Source: Oscillospiraceae bacterium
GTDB lineage: Bacteria > Bacillota > Clostridia > Saccharofermentanales > Saccharofermentanaceae
Reading direction: 5' to 3'
Length of the DNA: 64,000 nt
Assembly (NCBI GenBank): GCA_015069205.1
Contig: SVIZ01000006.1
Span: 1-64,000, forward strand
Positions within the stretch are counted from its first letter, which is position 1, and each line of letters starts with the position of its first letter. Below, piece after piece: positions 51,689 to 59,879 of the stretch. The translations under genes and the position numbers were made by a program. The notes beneath the pieces are model-generated. The model was not told where the DNA came from and did no database searches. It saw only the letters and a list, made by a program, of their open reading frames with translations.

Positions 51689-53266
51689 ATGGCTACTATA
51701 CTTAACGGTATTTTCAAAGATAAGATGGTGTTCCAGTGGGGCGCCGAACTCAGAGTGTTCGGTTGCTGTGATACAGACTGCGATATCAAAGCCATTTTGT
51801 TTAAGGACGGGAAGGAAGTTTCCTCCAACACAAGTCATACTGAAGAAGATGGAAGTTTCCTCGTCTGTCTCGAACCTGTCGAGGAACCGGGCGGTCCTTA
51901 TGAGATTAAAATCTACGAATCTGACGAAGAGGTCTGTGTCATTTCTGATGCATATGCCGGCGAAGTTTGGCTTGCTGCAGGCGGCGGCAACATGGAATAT
52001 CCTCTCAAGCGTTCAGAGTTTGCGAGATTCATCATCCGACAGATCGGCAATCCCGAGATACGGTATTACAAAGTTCCGACGTTTGGTCATCTTAATGAGG
52101 ACCAGGCTTATGCCGAAGTGGTTTCCGAATGGGTCGATATCAACAGTGATACGGCAGGTGACATCAGTGCCGTTGCTTTCTATTTTGCAAGAGAGATCGA
52201 ATCCAGAGTCGATGCCAAGATCGGAATCATACAGTGCTGTTCCGCAAGATCTACAATAGATAACTGGCAGAGCGTTGAGGCTTTGGTTTCCACTAAAGAG
52301 GGAAGGCAGTATATTAAGGACTTTGATGATGCCTCTGCTGAACTCACGCCTGAAGAATTTGACAAGGCTGAAGCAGAATTTAATGAATCGTATGCACAGT
52401 ATCAGGCGATGCTTGCAGAAGTTCTTGAGGAAGATCCGTGGATGACATATCCCGAAGCTGATATTAAGATCGGTCCGGCTCCATGGCCGGCACCTGTAGG
52501 ACCAAAGTCTGCAAGACATCCGGGTTCTTTTTTCGAAGCCATGATATTGAGGATCGCACCATACACATTAAGAGGTGTCATCTTCTATCAGGGTGAGGCA
52601 GATACTGACGGACACCAGAAAGAATACGGACATGTTTTCGAGTCCATGATCAAGGAATGGCGCGACATATTCTTCGATGACCAGTTGCCGTTTATATTCT
52701 GCCAGCTTCCGATGTATATTTCGAAGCAGCGCAAATATATGGATTTCGATGACATGTCATGGCCTGTCCTCCGTGAACAGCAGCAGATCGTTGCGATCGA
52801 AGTGCCGAATGTTTACATGGCCGTTATTGTTGACTGCGGTGAATTCAATAACCTTTTCCCGTCTGATAAAAAGACTCCCGGCGACAGACTTGCACTCCTG
52901 GCCGAGAAATTCGTTTACGGCTTTGAACAGGTCGATGCGGTCTCTCCATTCATCATTGATGCCAGAAGAGGTGAGGGTGTTGAGATCTCTTTCGGAGGCG
53001 ACTATCTGCTTTTGAACCTTACTACGGGATTCGGTCCTGACGATTCGGGATTCGAAGTTGCAGGTGATGACGGCAAGTTCTTCCCGGCAGAAGCTAATGT
53101 CGACTTTGACGGTAAAACGGTCCTTCTGTCATGCCCTTATGTTGAATTTCCTTCAAAAGTGAGATACGCATTTTTCTCATACGGCCCGACCCCTCTGCAT
53201 GCGCAGAACGGTCTTACGGCTACACCATTCCAGGTAAGGATAGATAAAGATCTAGGCGGAGCATAA
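51689..53266 (+). CDS. Sialate O-acetylesterase-like (SGNH) protein lacking the block-I serine
   Basis: 525 residues with the layout of sialate 9-O-acetylesterases: an N-terminal beta domain, then the SGNH/SASA domain. The family block GEVWLxSGQSNME reads GEVWLAAGGGNME, so the nucleophile Ser is Gly100. The later block IFYQGEADTDGHQKEYGHVF, with the Gln-Gly-Glu and catalytic His region, is present. No signal peptide is visible, whereas most homologues are exported. Without the serine, ester hydrolysis by the usual route is unlikely; it may bind acetylated sugars or use another mechanism. The next gene begins 1 base after the stop. Confidence 0.8.
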   Translation: MATILNGIFKDKMVFQWGAELRVFGCCDTDCDIKAILFKDGKEVSSNTSHTEEDGSFLVCLEPVEEPGGPYEIKIYESDEEVCVISDAYAGEVWLAAGGGNMEYPLKRSEFARFIIRQIGNPEIRYYKVPTFGHLNEDQAYAEVVSEWVDINSDTAGDISAVAFYFAREIESRVDAKIGIIQCCSARSTIDNWQSVEALVSTKEGRQYIKDFDDASAELTPEEFDKAEAEFNESYAQYQAMLAEVLEEDPWMTYPEADIKIGPAPWPAPVGPKSARHPGSFFEAMILRIAPYTLRGVIFYQGEADTDGHQKEYGHVFESMIKEWRDIFFDDQLPFIFCQLPMYISKQRKYMDFDDMSWPVLREQQQIVAIEVPNVYMAVIVDCGEFNNLFPSDKKTPGDRLALLAEKFVYGFEQVDAVSPFIIDARRGEGVEISFGGDYLLLNLTTGFGPDDSGFEVAGDDGKFFPAEANVDFDGKTVLLSCPYVEFPSKVRYAFFSYGPTPLHAQNGLTATPFQVRIDKDLGGA

Positions 53267-53267
53267 T

Positions 53268-53699
53268 ATGAACATAGCTTTTTTTACACGTCCCAAACAG
53301 GAAATCACATATCTCTATTCTGACTTTACGGTAAGGCAGGCGCTAGAAAAAATGCACAACAGCTCTTATATGGCAGTGCCCGTATTAGACCGTGAGGGCC
53401 ATTATATCGCTACCATAAGCGAGGGCGATCTGCTTTGGTTTATCGTAAAAGGTGAAGGCGGAGAACCGCATACAATGGCCATAGAGAGTCTGGAGCAGTT
53501 TAAGCTCACCGATGTCGGACTCAACACCCACAAAAACCAGCCGGTATCGATCAGCTCATCGATCGAAGATCTGATAATCAGGTCGATGGAGACAAACTTC
53601 GTACCGATAACAGATGACCGCGGGATATTCATAGGAATAGTTACCAGAAGGTCGATCATCAAACACTATTACGAGAAAAACATACTGCCGCGTGAGTGA
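53268..53699 (+). CDS. CBS-domain pair protein
   Basis: 143 residues forming two CBS motifs (VRQALEKMHNSSYMAVPVLD with GHYIATISEGDLL; SIEDLIIRSMETNFVPITDD with GIFIGIVTRRSII). CBS pairs bind adenine nucleotides and regulate partner proteins. It follows the esterase-like gene after 1 base with GGAG upstream, so they are coupled. Its last codons form one arm of the terminator. Confidence 0.85.
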   Translation: MNIAFFTRPKQEITYLYSDFTVRQALEKMHNSSYMAVPVLDREGHYIATISEGDLLWFIVKGEGGEPHTMAIESLEQFKLTDVGLNTHKNQPVSISSSIEDLIIRSMETNFVPITDDRGIFIGIVTRRSIIKHYYEKNILPRE

Positions 53700-53716
53700 T
53701 CTCACACGGCAGTTTT
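53685..53716. terminator. Bidirectional terminator between convergent genes
   Basis: Arms 53685-53696 and 53701-53712 with a 4-base loop. TTTT follows on the plus strand, and a T run (TGTTTTTC) follows on the minus strand. The single mismatch is C-A on plus and G-U on minus, so it is better paired for the leftward transcript. Confidence 0.8.
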
Positions 53717-53738
53717 CTTTAGCATTTTATATCAGGGA

Positions 53739-55361
53739 TTATTCCACGTCTTCGTCTGTAAGTATCTCACCGTCAAGCACTCTGTCTATGAGATCCTGAC
53801 CCTGGATAACCGTGCTGTAGTAAGGATAAGTTACGTAGAGCTCTTCCCAGGGTGCTGAGTAAGTGGTGTCCATACCGCCCCAGCCTGTAACTGCATATGA
53901 CTGGATGTTCCATTCAGGGAAGTCTTCGAGCTGCATCCTTACAAGCGTATCGATCTCATCTGCTTCCATGTTGGTTAATATGTAGCCTTCAAGGTCTTCC
54001 AAGATTGTCTTGTAATTCATGATCAGCGTAGGTGAGGATGTAACCTTCTTAAACATCGCGGTGATAAGACGCATCTGGTTCTGTCCGCGCATGTTGTCGC
54101 CTTCTGCGAATGCATGACGCTCACGTGCATAAGCGAGGGCTTCAGCACCGTTAAGCGTTATCACGCCTTCGTCGTACCAGTATGTGTCTTCGGCCGTGAA
54201 TGACTGGGGATTATCGATCGTGACGCCGCCGATATCATCAACGAGCTTTTCCATGCCCGTGAAATTGATCTGGACATAGTAGTTGATATCACAATCGTAG
54301 AGATTCTCGAGACCAGTGATTGAGCAGTCTACACCGTAGAGGCCGAGGTGAGTGAGTTTATCTTCAGTTCCGGCACTCGATCTCGGATTGGGGATGTAGT
54401 AGTCTCTCGGAGTGTTGATGAGAAGGATCTGCTTCGTCTGGGGATTTACGACCATCAGGATGTTAACGTCGCTTCTTTCGGTAGTGAAGTATTCTTCTCT
54501 TGAGTCAGAACCGCTGATGTAGATGATGAAAGGCTCTACTTCGATGTTTTCTACTGCACTTGTAGCAGGCTTGATCTCAACGGGCTTATCGTAGTTGCCG
54601 TAAGGGTTGTTGGCTTCGGCAGTTGCGAGTTCTGGAGTGGAGATCTTGATCTCTGCGATCAGCTTCGTATAGTCTGCCCAGTTTGCGAAAAGCTGTGTCT
54701 CTTTGAGGAGTTTTAAGTTGGTATCGTTGATGATCGCAACCTGAATATCTCCGTGATAGAAGTCGATTCCCAGCAAATTGAAATTCTTATAGTCTGTAAC
54801 TTTAAGCTGCGGATTGAGTTCTGCTTTAAGTTTTGTTACTGCCGCAAAAGATGCAGGACCGTCGTTGCTGCCGATAACGCCGAACTTTAAGTCCTTGCAG
54901 TCGGCAAGGCTCTCAGCCGTATTGCTGTTAAGAACATAAACGTTCATTACGGCAGCCACGTCTTCCTGTTCTTCAACGGGTGCCGTTGTCTCTGTAACAG
55001 TAATGTTTTCGATGGTGTTATTCACAGTGCCGAACATGTTGCCGATATAAACGGAGGTAACCGTCATGACTGCAGCAAGGATTATGCCTGTGAATCTTCT
55101 GAAGTTCCTGGCAAGGTTTTCTTTCTTTCCTGCGATAAGAAGCAAAGTACTGACCAGCAGCAGGATTATGAGAACACCCGCGAGGATCGAGAGCATCCAT
55201 GTAGGGAACATTCCGAGCTTGCATGCACTGTAGAATAAGAAGCCGGATGCTATGGCCTGGATCAAGAGTATTAATCCCGCTACGAAGCTCCATCTGAGAG
55301 TGCGCTTTCTGCGGGCGATCTTTTTCTCCTCTTCGATCCTTTTCTTAGCTGAATGTTTCAT
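53739..55361 (-). CDS. LytR-CpsA-Psr (LCP) family cell wall ligase
   Basis: 540 residues. A basic cytosolic N-terminus, three membrane helices (about 25-115), an external accessory domain, and the LCP domain from about residue 275 with the catalytic/lipid-binding residues in GSDSREEYFTTERSDVNIL and INTPRDYYI, plus LNGAEALAYARERHAF. LCP enzymes move undecaprenyl-phosphate-linked polymers such as teichoic acid or capsule to peptidoglycan. It neighbours the choline decoration genes, which fits a role in wall polymers. AGAAGG precedes the ATG. Confidence 0.92.
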   Translation of the reverse strand: MKHSAKKRIEEEKKIARRKRTLRWSFVAGLILLIQAIASGFLFYSACKLGMFPTWMLSILAGVLIILLLVSTLLLIAGKKENLARNFRRFTGIILAAVMTVTSVYIGNMFGTVNNTIENITVTETTAPVEEQEDVAAVMNVYVLNSNTAESLADCKDLKFGVIGSNDGPASFAAVTKLKAELNPQLKVTDYKNFNLLGIDFYHGDIQVAIINDTNLKLLKETQLFANWADYTKLIAEIKISTPELATAEANNPYGNYDKPVEIKPATSAVENIEVEPFIIYISGSDSREEYFTTERSDVNILMVVNPQTKQILLINTPRDYYIPNPRSSAGTEDKLTHLGLYGVDCSITGLENLYDCDINYYVQINFTGMEKLVDDIGGVTIDNPQSFTAEDTYWYDEGVITLNGAEALAYARERHAFAEGDNMRGQNQMRLITAMFKKVTSSPTLIMNYKTILEDLEGYILTNMEADEIDTLVRMQLEDFPEWNIQSYAVTGWGGMDTTYSAPWEELYVTYPYYSTVIQGQDLIDRVLDGEILTDEDVE

Positions 55362-55387
55362 AAAAACCTTCTTCCAAAAATTATTTA

Positions 55388-56770
55388 TCAGACCGGATCT
55401 GCAGCCGCCTTTTTGTTCTTTCGGCGGAGCTTGCGGTTCAGTTTTTTAGTTTCCTTGATTTCCTGCTTAACCGGTTCGAAATCCTTAAGATCAAGCATCT
55501 CGGAAAGGAAGGGTACATCAGGTTTATAACGTGTGGACATTATGAGCTCGAGCTTTCTGTCTTCTGTCCTGATCCTCAAAAATCTTGCGCACTGCTCAAT
55601 GTAAACAGGCTTGCCCTCATGCTTTTCGCGCAGTTCATTCCAGGAGATGATATAAGGCTTGCGGAATAATCTGTTATAGATGAGATCTATCGTATCGCCA
55701 TCCTTGATGAGCCAGATCCTGGAGCGCTTTGCAAGACGTGCGTAGCCGTGGAATGTATAGACTGACATTGCTGCCTGCATCATCGGATAGAGCTTTCTAA
55801 GCTTTCTAGGAACATGCTTTTCGACTCTCGGAATCGGATCGTTGCGCTTGAAGATCTTCCTTAAAACAGTATAGATATAAACGTCTTTGTAGTACTGTGA
55901 AACTCTCTTAAGGATCCTGAAAAGTATTACACCCGCAATTGCAAGGTGGATGCTTACGATGAAGCTTACGACCGGTGCGAAGATCTGAAGGATCACGAGG
56001 ATCATGTGAATGAAAGCCTTAATGATCTGCCAGATAAGGCTCGTGCCTTTGACCGGGATCGCTGCCACGATGACCTCCCAGTTATCCATGCATGTATAGG
56101 TACAGTAATAGATGACCGTTATCGCAATTATGGTGATGCCTGCGAGAACATACGTAGACCAGCTTGTCGATGTAACTTTATCCGGCTCAGCTAAAAGCGT
56201 AACTGTGCGTGATAACAAAGGATCACCTTTAACTCCCGGTGGATCCGCTTCCAACGCTTCATTGGTAACAAAAGGCAGAAGTGTTATGGATACTGTGCAG
56301 ATATATCCGACGAATTTATCGAGCTTGTCGATGGTCTCTTCCGATACCATCTTGGATTCGGCAAAGGAATGGACTACGATCAGCGCTGCGGCAATCAGCG
56401 TAAGGAATACTGCAGCGTAAGGGTTTGCGATGGGGAGCTTTCCCACTTCTCTTATGATCGGTATTCCGTTCAGGAAGTCTGCTATATTGCAGAGCGTGAC
56501 TGAATCGGGAGAATATATTGCAGCATTTTCAAAAGCTCCCAGAATAGCCAAAATCGCCATAGTGGCTGTCGGATTGATCGAAGCAGTAACAGCGGTCGAG
56601 AAAGCACCTGCATAGAATGCAAGATCGGTTGCAAATGTTACAGGTTCGGGTTCGTATAAGGGCGTAAATCCGGAAGCCAGGCTGACCATAGGGATCAGGG
56701 CAACGCACATGATCGCAACGAGCATTCCTGTTGCCCGTTTCATATAGGTCTTCTTCAAATCGAGGCTCAT
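55388..56770 (-). CDS. Unrecognised membrane protein with signal and basic C-terminal domain
   Basis: 460 residues. An N-terminal signal-like segment (about 10-32), a further four to six hydrophobic segments up to about residue 285, then a basic cytosolic domain of about 170 residues (RLAKRSRIWLIKDGDTIDLIYNRLF, shortened here) ending in a run of Lys/Arg (KKLNRKLRRKNKK). AAGGAG lies 10 bases before the ATG. It lies 26 bases upstream of the LCP gene and is probably in the same operon, suggesting an envelope role. I do not recognise the family. Confidence 0.65.
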   Translation of the reverse strand: MSLDLKKTYMKRATGMLVAIMCVALIPMVSLASGFTPLYEPEPVTFATDLAFYAGAFSTAVTASINPTATMAILAILGAFENAAIYSPDSVTLCNIADFLNGIPIIREVGKLPIANPYAAVFLTLIAAALIVVHSFAESKMVSEETIDKLDKFVGYICTVSITLLPFVTNEALEADPPGVKGDPLLSRTVTLLAEPDKVTSTSWSTYVLAGITIIAITVIYYCTYTCMDNWEVIVAAIPVKGTSLIWQIIKAFIHMILVILQIFAPVVSFIVSIHLAIAGVILFRILKRVSQYYKDVYIYTVLRKIFKRNDPIPRVEKHVPRKLRKLYPMMQAAMSVYTFHGYARLAKRSRIWLIKDGDTIDLIYNRLFRKPYIISWNELREKHEGKPVYIEQCARFLRIRTEDRKLELIMSTRYKPDVPFLSEMLDLKDFEPVKQEIKETKKLNRKLRRKNKKAAADPV

Positions 56771-56977
56771 TCTTTCTACTCTCCTTATCAGTACGGTAAA
56801 GATGAAGTTTGTCCTGCAAGTTACCCCTTTATACCTTATTTATGGTACAAAACACAAGTAAAACTACAAATATATTTTATTAATTAGTAAATAAAGTGTA
56901 ATAGAGTGTAATATGTTTAGGGATTTGCTAGGGGGAAATAGGATTCCGGAATTACAGGGAGATTTTTAATGAGGTCA

Positions 56978-57237
56978 TTACTTACTGAAAATTAGTTTTT
57001 CGATTTCAGTAAGTAAAATATGTACTTCTCAGGGTGTTACTCTTCAGATTTTACTTACCGAAAACGCATTCCTGGATTTCAGTAAGTAATTTTAGGGTGG
57101 ATTGAAGCCTCTTCAATCATATATTTACTTACTAAAAATGCATTTTTAGTTTTCAGTAAGTAATATGGACTCATGTGAAGCTTAATTTTCGCCCATTTTT
57201 ACTTACTGAAAATGTGATATCCAATTTCAGTAAGTAA
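56978..57237. repeat. Four regularly spaced 39-bp palindromes upstream of the choline genes
   Basis: Each unit has a left arm TTACTTACTGAAA and right arm TTTCAGTAAGTAA around a variable 13-base centre: 56978-57016, 57051-57089, 57125-57163 and 57199-57237. Unit two has one changed base in the left arm (CCG for CTG), unit three one (CTAAAA). Starts are 73, 74 and 74 bases apart, about seven helical turns. AGGGTG recurs in the spacers after units one and two and after unit four. The 612-base gap between the divergent genes (56771-57382) contains no gene I can support, just this array, AT-rich sequence and the promoter region. Confidence 0.92.
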
Positions 57238-57287
57238 TTTTTAGGGTGGAAGAAACGTGATTTTATCAGCGATATGCGTTTAAATTA

Positions 57288-57315
57288 TTGACATATATTT
57301 AATTATCGATATCAT
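57288..57315 (+). promoter_or_regulatory. Promoter of the choline operon
   Basis: TTGACA (57288-57293) and TATCAT (57310-57315) are 16 bases apart, 50 bases downstream of the last palindrome. Confidence 0.7.
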
Positions 57316-57319
57316 TGGC

Positions 57320-57344
57320 ATAGACTCGCGTGAGTCTATTTTTT
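57320..57344 (+). promoter_or_regulatory. Hairpin with T tract at the transcription start
   Basis: ATAGACTC (57320-57327) and GAGTCTAT (57332-57339) with a 4-base loop and TTTTT after it. It looks like a terminator but begins at the predicted +1, so it is either a 5' hairpin, an operator, or a barrier to transcription reading in from upstream. Confidence 0.6.
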
Positions 57345-57382
57345 CGACCAATCTGTTCACGAGAATAAAAAGGAAACTGTTC

Positions 57383-59149
57383 ATGAACGTCATCGAATCG
57401 GATATTTTGAAGTCACTGATGAACACCCCGTTCATAAACCAGAGGGTGTTATCTGAGACTACAGGCTATTCTCTGGGGAAAGTAAATAAGACTCTCAAAG
57501 ACCTGAATGCCGGTGGTTATCTTAATAATCTGAATCAGCTTACAGATAAAGCGGAATCCCTTATCGCAAAGAATTCTCCAAAGAACGCGATTATACTCGC
57601 AGCAGGTTCCGGAATGAGAATGGTTCCCGTAAATATGTCATTCCCCAAGGCCTTGCTCGAGGTTAACGGTGAGAGACTTATCGAGCGTCTCATAAAGCAG
57701 CTTCACGTGGCCGGCGTAAATGATATTACGGTAGTTATCGGGTTCATGAAGGAAAGCTTCGAGTATCTGATCGACAAATACGGCGTAAAGCTTACGGTTA
57801 ACAGCGATTACTTCAGGAAGAACAATCTTCATTCATTGAATCTAGTCCGTAATAAGATAAATAATTCGTACATCGTTCCATGTGATATCTGGTGCGCGAA
57901 AAATCCTTTCAGCAAAGTTGAACTCCATTCGTGGTACATGCTCAGCAATCAGATCGCACCTGAAAGCATCGTCCGTGTCAACAGAAAAAATGAGATCGTA
58001 GTAGACCGTAAGAGCGGCAAGGGAAACGAGATGGTCGGTATCGCATATCTCATCGAACCCGAAACTGAAGCTGTCAAAGAGAACCTGAAGCTCATGGACG
58101 AGACTCATCCGAATGATTTCTGGGAAAGCACCCTGGTCAATAACGATAAGCTGATCCTTGCTGCCAAAATGATCGACAGCAATGGATATGTCGAGATCAA
58201 TACATACGAACAGCTCAGGAACACGGATTCCAAATCCAGCCAGTTAAAATCAGATGCCATCCGCACGATCTCCGAAGTTTTCGGCTGCAATGAAAATGAG
58301 ATCACCAATCTTGAAACACTGAAAAAAGGAATGACCAACAGGTCGTTTGTATTCACCGTAAAGGGTTCAAAGTATGTTATGAGGATCCCGGGTGAAGGCA
58401 CTGATAAGCTGATCGACCGTAAACAGGAAGCAGAGGTTTACAGTGTAATCTCAGGTCTTGATCTCAGCAATGAGCCTGTCTATATCAATCCCGATAACGG
58501 ATATAAGATTACTGATTTTCTCGAGTCGATAAGAGTATGCGATCCTGCTTCCGAATCCGACATTGCGCGCTGCATGAAAAGGCTCCGTGAATTCCATGAT
58601 CTGAAGTTATCCGTTAACCATTCATTCGATATTTTCGGGCATATTGAATTCTATGAATCATTAAGAGAGGGAAAGCCCTCCGTATATGGCGATTACAACG
58701 AGACAAAAGCGAATGTCTATAAACTCCGTTCTTTCGTTGACAGTCTCAAAAAAGACCTGTGCCTGACACACATCGATGCCGTACCTGATAACTTCCTTTT
58801 CTTATCTCGCGATGGAGCAGACAGTAAGGTGTTGCTCATTGACTGGGAATATTCAGGCATGCAGGATCCGCATGTTGACATAGCGATGTTCTGCATATAC
58901 AGCCTTTACGATAAGCAGGAATGCGACCACCTCATTGACCTGTATTTTGAGGGCAACTGTGATGTTGAGACGAGAGCAAAGATATACTGCTACATCGCCA
59001 TGTGCGGACTTCTCTGGTCCAACTGGTGCGAATATAAGCAGATGTTAGGTGTGGAGTTCGGTGAATACAGCCTCCGCCAGTACCGTTATGCAAAAGAATA
59101 CTTCAGATATGCAAAAGAACTTATCGGAGGTAAATACGGAATTGAGTGA
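57383..59149 (+). CDS. Fusion: winged helix, LicC-type nucleotidyltransferase, LicA-type choline kinase
   Basis: 588 residues. Residues 1-65 resemble a MarR-like winged helix (VLSETTGYSLGKVNKTLKDL). Residues about 68-290 are a sugar/choline nucleotidyltransferase (IILAAGSGMRMVPVNMSFPK; VPCDIW at the metal site). Residues about 305-580 are a choline/aminoglycoside kinase fold with HIDAVPDN (His463, Asp465, Asn470) and LIDWEYSGMQDP. The activities would be choline to phosphocholine and phosphocholine to CDP-choline, the LicA and LicC steps of surface phosphocholine decoration. All in one chain with a possible DNA-binding domain is unusual. AAGGAAA precedes the ATG. Confidence 0.85.
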   Translation: MNVIESDILKSLMNTPFINQRVLSETTGYSLGKVNKTLKDLNAGGYLNNLNQLTDKAESLIAKNSPKNAIILAAGSGMRMVPVNMSFPKALLEVNGERLIERLIKQLHVAGVNDITVVIGFMKESFEYLIDKYGVKLTVNSDYFRKNNLHSLNLVRNKINNSYIVPCDIWCAKNPFSKVELHSWYMLSNQIAPESIVRVNRKNEIVVDRKSGKGNEMVGIAYLIEPETEAVKENLKLMDETHPNDFWESTLVNNDKLILAAKMIDSNGYVEINTYEQLRNTDSKSSQLKSDAIRTISEVFGCNENEITNLETLKKGMTNRSFVFTVKGSKYVMRIPGEGTDKLIDRKQEAEVYSVISGLDLSNEPVYINPDNGYKITDFLESIRVCDPASESDIARCMKRLREFHDLKLSVNHSFDIFGHIEFYESLREGKPSVYGDYNETKANVYKLRSFVDSLKKDLCLTHIDAVPDNFLFLSRDGADSKVLLIDWEYSGMQDPHVDIAMFCIYSLYDKQECDHLIDLYFEGNCDVETRAKIYCYIAMCGLLWSNWCEYKQMLGVEFGEYSLRQYRYAKEYFRYAKELIGGKYGIE

Positions 59150-59879
59150 CGGAGTGAATACAGTTAAGAGAGCTGTCATAATGGCTGCCGGCATCGGAAA
59201 GAGAATGCAGCCTGTTACTTTTGACACACCTAAGCCTCTGATAAAGGTTAACGGAACAAGAATGATCGATTCCGTAGTCAGCTCGTTAAGAAATAACGGC
59301 ATCAACGAGATCTATGTTGTCGTCGGTTACCTTAAGGAACAATTCTATAAGTGGGCAGAAGAGTCAGGAGTGACTCTTATCGAGAATCCTTTTTACGATA
59401 CATGTAATAACATCAGTTCGCTTTATGCCGCACGTGAACATCTTGAAGACAGCATCATCCTGGACGGTGACCAGATCATCTATAACGGGAAGATACTGGA
59501 ACCTCATTTCACACTGTCAGGCTACAACGCCGTATGGAGTGAAGGCCATACTGATGAATGGCTCATGGAAGTCGAAGACGGCGTGGTAACCTCATGTTCC
59601 AGAACAGGCGGCGAGCACGGATGGCAGTTATACAGCGTCTCAAGATGGAGTGCAGAAGACGGCCGCACACTTAAAGAACTTCTTGAACTCGAATTTGAGA
59701 CAAAGAAAAATCACGACGTTTACTGGGATGATATTCCTATGTTCCTTCATCCGGACAGGTTCAGACTTGGAATCAGGATAATGAACCGGGAGGACATCCT
59801 TGAGATCGACAGTTTTGAAGAACTGACAAAAATTGATTCGCATTATAAAAATACAGAGGAGAGTTGTTATGGCAGGTAA
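59142..59879 (+). CDS. Second LicC-like nucleotidyltransferase
   Basis: About 245 residues. The N-terminal motif is IMAAGIGKRMQPVTFDTPKP, the metal site ILDGDQI, and CNNISSLYAA is typical of LicC-type cytidylyltransferases. The start is not certain: a TTG at 59142 overlaps the upstream stop and has GGAGG 11 bases ahead; the frame extends to 59049, inside the previous gene. It could activate phosphocholine, phosphoethanolamine or another head group. It overlaps the transporter gene by 11 bases. Confidence 0.8.
   Translation: MSDGVNTVKRAVIMAAGIGKRMQPVTFDTPKPLIKVNGTRMIDSVVSSLRNNGINEIYVVVGYLKEQFYKWAEESGVTLIENPFYDTCNNISSLYAAREHLEDSIILDGDQIIYNGKILEPHFTLSGYNAVWSEGHTDEWLMEVEDGVVTSCSRTGGEHGWQLYSVSRWSAEDGRTLKELLELEFETKKNHDVYWDDIPMFLHPDRFRLGIRIMNREDILEIDSFEELTKIDSHYKNTEESCYGR

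Noticed and set aside
56978..57237. Possible short CRISPR array (39-bp repeats, 34-35-bp spacers)
   Set aside because: Only the arms are conserved, the centre of each unit varies, spacers share AGGGTG, and no cas gene is in the window.
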